A stretch of DNA of 14,969 nt from Thermoplasmata archaeon (GTDB taxonomy: Archaea > Thermoplasmatota > Thermoplasmata > Thermoplasmatales > Thermoplasmataceae), in contig JAKBQO010000022.1 of NCBI GenBank assembly GCA_021835185.1, positions 1 through 14,969 of the forward strand, given 5' to 3'. Under the pieces are notes generated by a model that worked only from the letters and a program-made list of their open reading frames with translations, was not told the origin of the DNA and did no database searches. The stretch's first letter is position 1. The number at the start of each line of letters is the position of its first letter. The position numbers and the translations under genes were made by a program. Below, one piece after another: positions 6,446-13,370 of the stretch.

Positions 6446-7330
6446 ATGGAACTTCTCAGGAAAGGCAAGGTTAAGGATGTTTACGATGAGGGAAATGCAC
6501 TGGTATTTAAATTCTCAGACAGGATATCCGTTTTTGACAAGATAATTCCCAATTCTATTCCCCATAAGGGGGAATCACTGTGCAGAACATCATATTACTG
6601 GTACAATGTAGTATCCTCACTGAACATAGAAACAGATCTCATTGAACTCGTTTCAGACTCGGAGATGAGGGTAAAAAAATACAGGCAGATGGATAAGGGA
6701 TATGGATTTCTATCTAATTACATGGTGCCTCTGGAATTTATAACACGGTACTACATGGCCGGTTCATTGTATGATAGAATCAAATCTGGAGAAATTGACT
6801 ACCATACTCTGGGGTTCAAGAATGCTCCGGAATATGGCGATCCACTTCCGGACCCATTTTTTGAAGTTTCAACAAAATTTGAAAAGTTTGACAGGTATCT
6901 TGAAACAAAGGAAGCCCTGGAAATTTCAGGACTCGACCTTGGTGAATTGTACAATATACGTGAAATAATATTCAAAATAGATAGAAGAATTAACAAATCA
7001 GTGGAAAGCAGAGGACTTATCCATGCTGATGGGAAAAAGGAATTCGCCCTTGGCATGGAAAGGAAACCTGTAATAATAGATACCTTCGGAACACTTGATG
7101 AGGATAGATTCTGGGATAAAGAGGATTATGAAAATGGCCAGGTTAATGAACTCAGCAAGGAAATGGTAAGGCAATATTACAGGGCTGCAGGCTATCATGA
7201 AAAGCTCATGTATGCAAGAGACAAAAAGGAAGCCGAGCCGGATATAACACCATTACCAGATAATATGGTCAAGACCGTGTCAGATCTTTACATACAGATG
7301 TATGAGAAGATAACCGGATTGAAATGGTAA
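6446..7330 (+). CDS. purC: Phosphoribosylaminoimidazole-succinocarboxamide (SAICAR) synthase
   Basis: PurC joins aspartate to CAIR using ATP, an intermediate step of purine biosynthesis in the cytoplasm. The 294-residue protein is slightly longer than the compact bacterial form. Visible family blocks are GKVKDVYD (7-14), FKFSDRISVFDKIIP (21-35, nucleotide site), the signature EFITRYYMAGSLYD (97-110), FKIDRRI (176-182), GLIHADGKKEFALG (190-203), and IIDTFGTLDEDRFW (210-223). All key segments are present. I start at ATG 6446 (MELLRKGKVK), because family members begin here and the TATA spacing fits. The in-frame ATG at 6440 would add only two residues (Met-Cys). No other purine gene is adjacent, so purC appears monocistronic. 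It converges on the citrate synthase gene across a 144-base gap. Confidence 0.94.
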   Translation: MELLRKGKVKDVYDEGNALVFKFSDRISVFDKIIPNSIPHKGESLCRTSYYWYNVVSSLNIETDLIELVSDSEMRVKKYRQMDKGYGFLSNYMVPLEFITRYYMAGSLYDRIKSGEIDYHTLGFKNAPEYGDPLPDPFFEVSTKFEKFDRYLETKEALEISGLDLGELYNIREIIFKIDRRINKSVESRGLIHADGKKEFALGMERKPVIIDTFGTLDEDRFWDKEDYENGQVNELSKEMVRQYYRAAGYHEKLMYARDKKEAEPDITPLPDNMVKTVSDLYIQMYEKITGLKW

Positions 7331-7416
7331 CCCGGAAAAACAGGATCAATACCATAAAGAAAATAAACCGGAAATTCTGTATTTCAGAGGAAAATTATCA
7401 CTAAAATAAATGTAAG

Positions 7417-7426
7417 GCCACGTGGC
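7417..7426. other. Perfect 10-bp palindrome between convergent genes
   Basis: GCCACGTGGC is a perfect, unusually GC-rich palindrome within the AT-rich 144-base gap between the purC stop and the citrate synthase stop. It could be a protein-binding site or a short stem for transcript 3' ends. No T-run follows directly. The rest of the gap shows only AT-rich sequence with a tract (7459-7480) that could end the rightward purC transcript. Confidence 0.3.
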
Positions 7427-7474
7427 AGATCAATTTATAACATTATTAATATAGAAATTATAAAAAAATATGTT

Positions 7475-8599
7475 TTAATTTCTTTCCTTCATTTTTACGA
7501 AATCCCGTCTATCAGGACCGGTGTACACGGCTCTGGGTCTTATAAGCCTTTCCTCTTCCTCTACATATTCTGTTACATGTGCCAGCCATCCCAGAACCCT
7601 TGAGAATCCAAACAGGGTTGTAAACATATATATAGGAAACCCGATCTCATTGAATACTATACCGGAATAATAATCCGTATTGGGATATATTCCCTTTGCC
7701 CCGAACTCTTTTACCCCAAGTTCCTCAAGTTTTACGGCTATTTCAAACAATCTTTTCTGTTCAGCTGTCTGGTCAAGTGTTGTTGCAAGTTTTTTGAAAA
7801 TCTTCATTCTTGGGTCATATGTCCTGTAAACCCTGTGGCCAAACCCCATCAATCTCCTCTTTCCATCCACTATGTTTGTCTTGAACCAGTTATCGACATT
7901 GTCCACACTTCCTATGTCAAGCAATTGCTTGTATGCTGCCTCTGCAGCACCACCATGCAATGGTCCTTTGAGTGCGGCCGTTGCCGCAGTTATGCATGAA
8001 TACATATCCGATAATGTGGATGAGGCTACAAGCGCTGCTGTGGTGGATGCTGGTACTTCATGATCCACATATATTACCAGTGCTGCATTCATTGCAGAAA
8101 TCTTTTTATCATCGGCCTTGCCAAAGCAATTCCTGAGAAAAGCTTCGGCATAATCATATTTTGTATCCGGATTCTGGAGTGCCATTCCCATTTTATGTCT
8201 GTATATATTCGATATTATGCCAAGATTTTCCCCAAGTATCTTTGGAACCTGTTTTCTGTCATTTTCTTTATTCCACTGATAATCTCCAGAGGATAGGGAG
8301 GCAAAGGCTGTTTCCATCATTGTTAATGTGTCAGCCTCCCTCGGAAGGTCTGATATTAGCTCCGTAACATGATCAGGAAGCTTATAATGCTCCTTTATTG
8401 ATTTTTTGAATTCCTCAAGCTGCTGGCCGTTTGGAAGTTCACCATTGATCATCAGGTAGCAAACCTCCTCGAATGGACTATTTTGAACCAGATCATTTAC
8501 GTCATACCCCCTATATCTGAGTACTCCTGCATTGCCGTCTATATATGTTAAGCCTGTGTACTTTATGAATACATCTTCCAATCCCAAACTTACTGCCAT
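7475..8599 (-). CDS. Citrate synthase
   Basis: This enzyme condenses oxaloacetate with acetyl-CoA to give citrate, the entry step of the TCA cycle. The 374-residue protein has the short archaeal/Gram-positive length. The catalytic triad is visible: H215 in KGPLHGGAAEAAY, H255 in GFGHRVYRTYDPR, and D309 in NTDYYSGIVFNEIGFP. These correspond to His222, His262 and Asp317 of the Thermoplasma acidophilum enzyme. The N-terminal GLEDVFIKYTGLTYIDG and C-terminal RPRAVYTGP also match. I start at ATG 8599, because GGAAGTGAT stands four bases before it. A GTG at 8608 would add three residues and overlap the preceding CBS gene by eight bases. That gene ends only one base before the chosen start, so the two are almost certainly co-transcribed. 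A 2-methylcitrate synthase role is possible for this family, but no propionate genes are nearby. Confidence 0.94.
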   Translation of the reverse strand: MAVSLGLEDVFIKYTGLTYIDGNAGVLRYRGYDVNDLVQNSPFEEVCYLMINGELPNGQQLEEFKKSIKEHYKLPDHVTELISDLPREADTLTMMETAFASLSSGDYQWNKENDRKQVPKILGENLGIISNIYRHKMGMALQNPDTKYDYAEAFLRNCFGKADDKKISAMNAALVIYVDHEVPASTTAALVASSTLSDMYSCITAATAALKGPLHGGAAEAAYKQLLDIGSVDNVDNWFKTNIVDGKRRLMGFGHRVYRTYDPRMKIFKKLATTLDQTAEQKRLFEIAVKLEELGVKEFGAKGIYPNTDYYSGIVFNEIGFPIYMFTTLFGFSRVLGWLAHVTEYVEEEERLIRPRAVYTGPDRRDFVKMKERN

Positions 8600-8600
8600 T

Positions 8601-9026
8601 TTAATCACTTCCGAACCAATCTGAATTTTTTACATTTGCCAGTTCCTTCAAAGTATAGCTCTCGCGCATCAGGTCTCTTGTGGAAAGAACTCCAGTTACC
8701 ACATCATCCTTTGATTTTACTATGAGGTGCCTTATATTGTGCTTGCTCATAAGCACTGCTGCCTTTGTTATAGAATCATTCTCATGTATAAAAATCAAAT
8801 TTTCCTTTGTAGCAGCCTCAACTATTGGTGTATTAAGTGGTTTCCCTTCGGCAATTGCCTTTATAATATTCCGCTCTGTGATAATTCCCTTCAGGGACTT
8901 TGGTGAACCAAGCAGCAGAGACCCTTTATTCCCGTCTGTCATTTTCTTTGTGCCTTCATATATAGTTGATGCCTCATCTATGTAAATCGGCTGTTTTTGC
9001 ATAATGTTACTTATTTCGAGAGCCAT
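8601..9026 (-). CDS. Two-CBS-domain protein
   Basis: A 141-residue stand-alone pair of CBS domains (a Bateman module), a fold that usually binds AMP, ATP, SAM or similar ligands and acts as a sensor. CBS 1 covers about residues 5-62 (IMQKQPIYIDEASTIYEGTKKM then LKGIITERNIIKAI). CBS 2 covers about 72-130 (ENLIFIHENDSITKAAVLMSKHNIRHLIV then VTGVLSTRDLMRE). The ligand-contact pattern G-hh-(T/S)-x-R-D is present in both: GIITERN and GVLSTRD. No catalytic or membrane segment is attached. The gene is followed by citrate synthase with a one-base gap, so the two are probably translated from one mRNA. This suggests, but does not show, a regulatory link between adenylate or cofactor level and citrate synthase. 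A TATA-like box precedes the start. Confidence 0.88.
   Translation of the reverse strand: MALEISNIMQKQPIYIDEASTIYEGTKKMTDGNKGSLLLGSPKSLKGIITERNIIKAIAEGKPLNTPIVEAATKENLIFIHENDSITKAAVLMSKHNIRHLIVKSKDDVVTGVLSTRDLMRESYTLKELANVKNSDWFGSD
8604..8612 (-). promoter_or_regulatory. Ribosome binding site deciding the citrate synthase start
   Basis: On the minus strand GGAAGTGAT lies four bases before the ATG at 8599. Its GTGAT end matches the archaeal 16S rRNA tail complement. The same spacing is seen before fixC. It favours ATG 8599 over the GTG at 8608. Confidence 0.5.
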
Positions 9027-9044
9027 ATTCTAACTATGGTACGA

Positions 9045-9055
9045 TTTAATTTAAA
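9045..9055 (-). promoter_or_regulatory. TATA-like box of the CBS-citrate synthase operon
   Basis: The minus strand reads TTTAAATTAAA, centred about 24 bases before the CBS ATG at 9026. It would drive both the CBS and citrate synthase genes as one leaderless message. Confidence 0.45.
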
Positions 9056-9174
9056 CATTATGTTTGGTAAAAAATAGCCATTGTAATAAACATTTTTACA
9101 TAAAAATATCGGCAATTTATGAATTAATCAGAGTTACCATAAGGATTATTAGTTATAATTTGATTTTGAAAGAA

Positions 9175-9909
9175 ATGAGGAATAAAAATCTGATATTATT
9201 TATGGCTGGAGTTCTTCTGATTATTAATGGCTTCGAATTATACTTAAAACTGGGATACCTGTTTTATCCCAATTCATACAACTATGCATCTTCGGCTTCA
9301 ACTGCCAGATTTTACACTTCATTTGATGATGTATTACTTAGTGCAGGTGCCATTGCTATTGCCCTTTCAATATATATGGCCATAAAATCCCGTTATAATA
9401 TCCCAAAAATTAAACACTTCTATACTGTCTTCGCAATTTATACAGCAATTCTGGCAGTAGCCGGAGGAATGATACATATTATGCCATCTGGCTATAAATA
9501 CCCACATTATGTAACATTCCTGTACGGTCTTCCCCTGTTTACCCCGAATTTTCTTTTATACTATTCCCATGTAATTGGGATATATATTTATCCATTTCAG
9601 GTTCTTTCACTCATGGCAGCATCAATTACAGGGAGTTCCATATTTGCCTTTTCCATTATGGGGCTTAAATTAAAAAAAGCAACTCCACTCTCCATTGTTG
9701 GTGCCATAGGTGTCTGTCCAGCATGTGCGACCGGTACATTTTTTGGTGTAGTTATAGGAGCAAGTCCATTTTTGAGTTCATTTTATCTTAATCAGATATA
9801 TGGAAGTACTTTCAATGAAATAATACTGAGTACGGTTTCAATTATCCTTCTTTTAGGAATTTTTCTCTACATGGTAAGAGGATATAAAATTTCGTTTAAA
9901 AGATTATGA
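9175..9909 (+). CDS. Polytopic membrane protein with a Cys-Pro-Ala-Cys motif
   Basis: I do not recognise this family. The 244-residue protein has about six hydrophobic segments: roughly residues 4-27, 53-70, 82-102, 118-137 (amphipathic, less certain), 140-163, 172-200 and 214-234. Its most distinctive feature is GVCPACATGTFFGVV, with C181 and C184 near the start of a membrane segment. Paired cysteines with Pro-Ala between them suggest thiol redox or metal binding, but no catalytic context is visible. The C-terminus is short and basic (GYKISFKRL). I chose ATG 9175 because an AT-rich promoter-like tract lies before it and the first membrane helix starts right after it. A TTG at 9064 would add 37 residues of poor character. 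The ETF operon begins 113 bases downstream in the same direction, so a redox link is conceivable. Confidence 0.75.
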   Translation: MRNKNLILFMAGVLLIINGFELYLKLGYLFYPNSYNYASSASTARFYTSFDDVLLSAGAIAIALSIYMAIKSRYNIPKIKHFYTVFAIYTAILAVAGGMIHIMPSGYKYPHYVTFLYGLPLFTPNFLLYYSHVIGIYIYPFQVLSLMAASITGSSIFAFSIMGLKLKKATPLSIVGAIGVCPACATGTFFGVVIGASPFLSSFYLNQIYGSTFNEIILSTVSIILLLGIFLYMVRGYKISFKRL

Positions 9910-9994
9910 AAACATTACTTTTGTGCCATTCTTCCATAATGTTCCATTGTCCTTTTTAAGCAATGAGACATATTATTATTTCCATTGGAAAAGA

Positions 9995-10005
9995 TTTTTA
10001 ATAAT
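9995..10005 (+). promoter_or_regulatory. TATA-like box of the ETF operon
   Basis: TTTTTAATAAT is centred about 23 bases before the ATG at 10023. No Shine-Dalgarno sequence precedes that ATG (ATACCGCT is in front), so the first gene of the operon is probably leaderless. The box gives the operon its own start, separate from the membrane protein gene upstream. Confidence 0.5.
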
Positions 10006-10022
10006 ACTTAGCATATACCGCT

Positions 10023-11849
10023 ATGAAAGGTATTAATATTGTCGTTGCTGTAAAGCAAGTTCCGGATGCCGATGATTTAAGAATCGACCCGGTAACGAAT
10101 AATCTGGTCAGAGAGGGAGTGCCAGCTATTATAAACCCTCCTGACCTGCACGCCATAGAAGAAGCCCTCAGATTGAAGGAAAAATATGGCGGAACTGTTT
10201 CAATAATTTCCATGGGTCCACCTAAAGGAGATATTACACTTAGAGATGCCGTGGCTATGGGATCTGACAATATTTATTTAATAACAGATGCGGCCATGGT
10301 AGGTTCAGATACATGGGCAACATCCTATACTGTATCCAGAGGAATTGAGAAAATTGGGAAACCAGACATAATATTATTTGGGAGAAGGGCGCTTGACGGT
10401 GAAACACAGCAGGTTGGCCCACAAACAGCAATGTGGCTGGGAATACCGGAAGTTGCATATACTGACAAAATCCTTGATATAGATATGAAAACAAAGGTTG
10501 CGAAGTTGCAGAGAACCACAGAATTTGATACTGAAACTGTTGAGGTTAAAATGCCCTTTGTTGCAACAATCACGGAAAATTCCAACACACCCAGGGAAGC
10601 TACACTGGAGGGTATGATAAAGGCCATGACATTCCAGGTAACAAGGCTTTCTAAAACCGATATAGATGCAGACCCCAAAAAGATCGGACTTGCTGCATCA
10701 CCAACCAAGGTTATAAGGGTAAGGCCTCCACCGAAAATGAGAAATCCGGAAATAATTAAAAATGAGGATTTAAACAAAACCGTTGATTTTCTTGTGTCGA
10801 AGATAAAGGAATCATTGAAGGGTATGAAAGCTATGAATGAAGCATATGAAAAACCCGCACCTGTTACGAAAGTGGAGGACAGTATCTGGGTATACATTGA
10901 TCATTTTGACGGCGAACTGAACAAGACATCACTTGAAATTCTTGGGGCTGCAAGGAGAGTTGCAGACCTTATGGATACAAAGCTCGGTGCAGTTATAATA
11001 GGTACAAAGGATGAGAAGCTTATTGACACTGCCTTCAAATATGGTGCTGATGAAGCCTATTACTGTGAAGCAGAAAATGCAAAGAGATATGACAATGATA
11101 TTTACACAAAAGGCCTTGAGCTTATGATTAATAAATATAAGCCCAATTCACTGTTTTTCCCTGGAACATATAATTCCAGAGAACTGGCAGCCACAACCGC
11201 AATAAAAGTTAATACAGGTCTTATAGCAGATTGCATCATATTTGATGTGGATGAGAAAGGACAGCTACAGGCAACCAGGCCTGATTTCGGTGGAAAGGAA
11301 ACATCCACAATTATATGTCCAAATAATAAGCCTATAATGGTAACTACCAGGGCAGGTGTGTTCTCAGCTCTTCCTGAAAGGGATTTCAAGGGAAAAATAG
11401 TAAAGGAAAAACTTGGTAAGGTTGAGTCCAGATTCACAATCACCGATTATAAAAATATAGAAAAGACCAATGCACTTGCAGTGGCACAGGTCGTGGTTGG
11501 TGTAGGCAGAGGCATTGTAAATAAGGATAACATAAAACTGGCAGAAGACCTTGCAGCAAAGATCGGTGGTATAGTTGGGGTCAGCAAACCTCTTGCCGAT
11601 GCAAACTGGTATCCCAAGGACAGACAGGTCGGCCAGACTGGAACAACAATAAGGCCTAACCTGTATATTGCCATGGGAATATCCGGAGCAATACAGCATC
11701 TGGTGGGCATTCAGGGATCCAAGAGGATAATAGCCATAAACACAGATCCAGAGGCCCAGATATTCGAGAACTGTGATTATGGAGTTGTAGGGGATGTATT
11801 CCAGATAGTTCCAGAACTTATTAAAAAAATTGGTGATATAAATGCTTGA
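10023..11849 (+). CDS. Fused electron transfer flavoprotein, beta + alpha subunits (FixA-FixB fusion)
   Basis: A 608-residue single-chain ETF. Residues 1-250 are the beta (FixA) half: VVAVKQVPD at the start, then DIILFGRRALDGETQQVGPQ (115-134), the beta-subunit signature next to the nucleotide/second flavin site. Residues about 251-283 are a linker. Residues 284-608 are the alpha (FixB) half, with GVGRGI (493-498) and the FAD-binding VGQTGTTIRPNLYIAMGISG (536-555) followed by AIQHLVG. ETFs pass electrons from dehydrogenases to quinone. EtfABCX systems with FixC and FixX, such as that of Thermotoga maritima, bifurcate electrons from NADH to menaquinone and ferredoxin. Fused ETFs are known in archaea. 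The next gene overlaps this one by eight bases (ATG inside the last codons), with GGTGAT four bases upstream, which implies translational coupling. Whether this copy bifurcates cannot be told by eye. Confidence 0.95.
   Translation: MKGINIVVAVKQVPDADDLRIDPVTNNLVREGVPAIINPPDLHAIEEALRLKEKYGGTVSIISMGPPKGDITLRDAVAMGSDNIYLITDAAMVGSDTWATSYTVSRGIEKIGKPDIILFGRRALDGETQQVGPQTAMWLGIPEVAYTDKILDIDMKTKVAKLQRTTEFDTETVEVKMPFVATITENSNTPREATLEGMIKAMTFQVTRLSKTDIDADPKKIGLAASPTKVIRVRPPPKMRNPEIIKNEDLNKTVDFLVSKIKESLKGMKAMNEAYEKPAPVTKVEDSIWVYIDHFDGELNKTSLEILGAARRVADLMDTKLGAVIIGTKDEKLIDTAFKYGADEAYYCEAENAKRYDNDIYTKGLELMINKYKPNSLFFPGTYNSRELAATTAIKVNTGLIADCIIFDVDEKGQLQATRPDFGGKETSTIICPNNKPIMVTTRAGVFSALPERDFKGKIVKEKLGKVESRFTITDYKNIEKTNALAVAQVVVGVGRGIVNKDNIKLAEDLAAKIGGIVGVSKPLADANWYPKDRQVGQTGTTIRPNLYIAMGISGAIQHLVGIQGSKRIIAINTDPEAQIFENCDYGVVGDVFQIVPELIKKIGDINA
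11832..11837 (+). promoter_or_regulatory. Ribosome binding site of fixC
   Basis: GGTGAT, an exact match to the archaeal anti-Shine-Dalgarno complement, stands four bases before the fixC ATG and lies within the end of the ETF coding sequence. It contrasts with the site-free start of the operon's first gene. Confidence 0.6.
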
Positions 11850-13035
11850 GTATGATATAGTTATTGTTGGCGCAGGACCAGCAGGATCTGCAGCTGCATT
11901 GAAGGCAGCATCAGAAGGAAAAAAGGTTCTTGTAATTGAAAGAGGGCCTGAACCCGGATCTAAGAACGTTTCAGGAGCAGAAGTACGGAAGAATTACGTA
12001 GAATCTGTCTTTGGCGAGGGGATGCCCTATGAAAGAAATGTTAATACAATCAAATTTTCACTTTATGACAAAAAGAAACCTGTAAACATTGAATTCCATC
12101 CGGAAGGGCTTGTTACAACCGGACGGCTAAAATTTGACAAATGGTTATCGTCAGTTGCTGAAAATGCAGGTGCCACTGTTATACCTAAAACAACTGCACT
12201 TAAGTTGAACTGGGAGAATGGCATTGCAAAATCCCTGACAACTGACAGGGGTGATGTGGCAGCAAAATCATTTATCCTGGCAGAGGGGGTTAATGCGCTG
12301 GTTTCTATGGAATCTGGAATTAACCAGGATTGGACACCTGAAAATTCTGTGCAGGGAGTGAAAATGGTTTACTCTATAAAAAAAGGAGACCTCAACTCTA
12401 TCTTCGGATTGCCCGATGATGATACAGGGATGACGTGGAGAATGGTAATGTCTGACCCGCTTGTGGCTGGCTTTATGTATACATACAAGGATAGCCTGGC
12501 TGTTGGAATTGGTTCTCCAATAAGAGGGCTTCTTGATAGAAAGATCAGGCCTGAAAAACTGCTTGATGATTTTCTGGAAACAACTGGCATAGCAGAAAAA
12601 GTCAAGGGCTACTCGCTCCGTGAATACTCAGCCAAGGTAATACCAGAAGGTGGTTTCCCCGAGTCAAGAGTAGGAAAGGGCAATGTGTATCTCTGTGGCG
12701 ATGCCATAGGGCTTGTTGATCCACTTTCATTCGATGGAATCACTCCAGCCATAGCCTCAGGAACCCTGGCTGGTGAGGCAGCAGTTAAGAATTATAATAG
12801 GGATGTTTATAAATACAATCTTATGAAACACCCAGAAATTTCAAAAATTGCTAAAGAAAGGAAGCTGGAAGCAGAATTTATGGCTGGCAACAAGGCGGGA
12901 GAATACATACAGATGGTTTCATCCATGCTGGAATCTTGGGCTGCTGGCGATTTGTTTGGAATAAGAAATACAATGGTAGGAAATTATAGAAATATAATAC
13001 CTGACCTGATGAGTTTTGTTATGAGGATGAGATAA
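11842..13035 (+). CDS. fixC: FixC-type flavoprotein (ETF:quinone oxidoreductase-like)
   Basis: A 397-residue FAD protein of the FixC/geranylgeranyl reductase-like group. It should accept electrons from the ETF and pass them to the quinone pool at the membrane. The N-terminus has the Rossmann dinucleotide fold IVIVGAGPAGSAAAL (6-20) with the acidic end of the second strand, VIERG (31-35). FILAEGVNALV (144-154) is the FAD-contact strand. VYLCGDAIGLVDPLSFDGIT (282-301) is the second FAD motif, typical of the family. No transmembrane helix is visible, so membrane contact would be peripheral. The gene is shorter than mitochondrial ETF-QO because the iron-sulfur part is a separate gene (fixX) that follows with no gap. 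Start is fixed by GGTGAT and the eight-base overlap with the ETF gene. Electron acceptor (menaquinone or other) is inferred from the family. Confidence 0.92.
   Translation: MLEYDIVIVGAGPAGSAAALKAASEGKKVLVIERGPEPGSKNVSGAEVRKNYVESVFGEGMPYERNVNTIKFSLYDKKKPVNIEFHPEGLVTTGRLKFDKWLSSVAENAGATVIPKTTALKLNWENGIAKSLTTDRGDVAAKSFILAEGVNALVSMESGINQDWTPENSVQGVKMVYSIKKGDLNSIFGLPDDDTGMTWRMVMSDPLVAGFMYTYKDSLAVGIGSPIRGLLDRKIRPEKLLDDFLETTGIAEKVKGYSLREYSAKVIPEGGFPESRVGKGNVYLCGDAIGLVDPLSFDGITPAIASGTLAGEAAVKNYNRDVYKYNLMKHPEISKIAKERKLEAEFMAGNKAGEYIQMVSSMLESWAAGDLFGIRNTMVGNYRNIIPDLMSFVMRMR
13023..13030 (+). promoter_or_regulatory. Ribosome binding site of fixX
   Basis: GAGGATGA lies five bases before the fixX ATG, inside the last codons of fixC. 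It is a good though imperfect match to the archaeal site and supports coupled translation within the operon. Confidence 0.4.
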
Positions 13036-13323
13036 ATGACAACAGAAGAGAAACTATATACGCTAAGATATAAAAAGGATGATGAATCGCATCTTGCCAT
13101 TGCGGATGCAAATAAATGCCTTGAATGTACCGCTAAATATGGAGAACCACAGCCGTGTGTATCCATATGCCCTGCCAACGTTTTTTCCTGGCAGAACAAT
13201 AAAATAATAGTTAGTTACGAGAACTGCGTTGAATGCGGTGCTTCAAGAATTTCCTGCCCCTACGACAATATCATCTGGAAATATCCCAGATTTGGCAAGG
13301 GAATAGCATTGAGATACGGATAA
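13036..13323 (+). CDS. fixX: FixX-type ferredoxin-like protein with a missing cluster ligand
   Basis: A 95-residue ferredoxin-like partner of FixC, ending with the family's WKYPRFGKGIALRYG (compare E. coli FixX ending in FGVEFRYG). Seven cysteines are present: C28, C31, C41, C45 (followed by Pro), C64, C67 and C74 (followed by Pro). Two cluster motifs would be C28-x2-C31-x9-C41-x3-C45-P and C64-x2-C67-x2-S70-x3-C74-P. The second normally reads CxxCGxC, but here CVECGASRISCP has Ser70 in place of the third cysteine (codon TCA). By the usual crossed pairing, cluster I keeps four cysteines (C28, C31, C41, C74), while cluster II (C64, C67, C45) has three plus Ser70. That site could hold a 3Fe cluster, a serine-ligated 4Fe cluster, or none. 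The start directly follows the fixC stop, with GAGGATGA before it. Confidence 0.9.
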   Translation: MTTEEKLYTLRYKKDDESHLAIADANKCLECTAKYGEPQPCVSICPANVFSWQNNKIIVSYENCVECGASRISCPYDNIIWKYPRFGKGIALRYG

Positions 13324-13342
13324 TTTCGTAACTTTAAAAACA

Positions 13343-13355
13343 TTAATATTTTTAT
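13343..13355 (+). promoter_or_regulatory. TATA-like box of the MBL-fold hydrolase gene
   Basis: The TTAATATTTTTAT tract is centred about 22 bases before the ATG at 13371. It occupies the 47-base gap after fixX. Its T-run may also help end the ETF operon transcript. No ribosome site precedes the ATG. Confidence 0.4.
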
Positions 13356-13370
13356 TTATACTATTTAATT

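Noticed and set aside
9064..9174. TTG start at 9064 for the CPAC membrane protein
   Set aside because: It would add 37 poorly structured residues before the first membrane helix. The ATG at 9175 has promoter-like sequence upstream and starts right at the helix.
10325..10897. A 190-codon open frame antisense to the ETF gene
   Set aside because: It lies wholly opposite a confidently identified ETF beta half, has no promoter or recognisable domain, and its composition is what the reverse of an AT-biased coding sequence gives.
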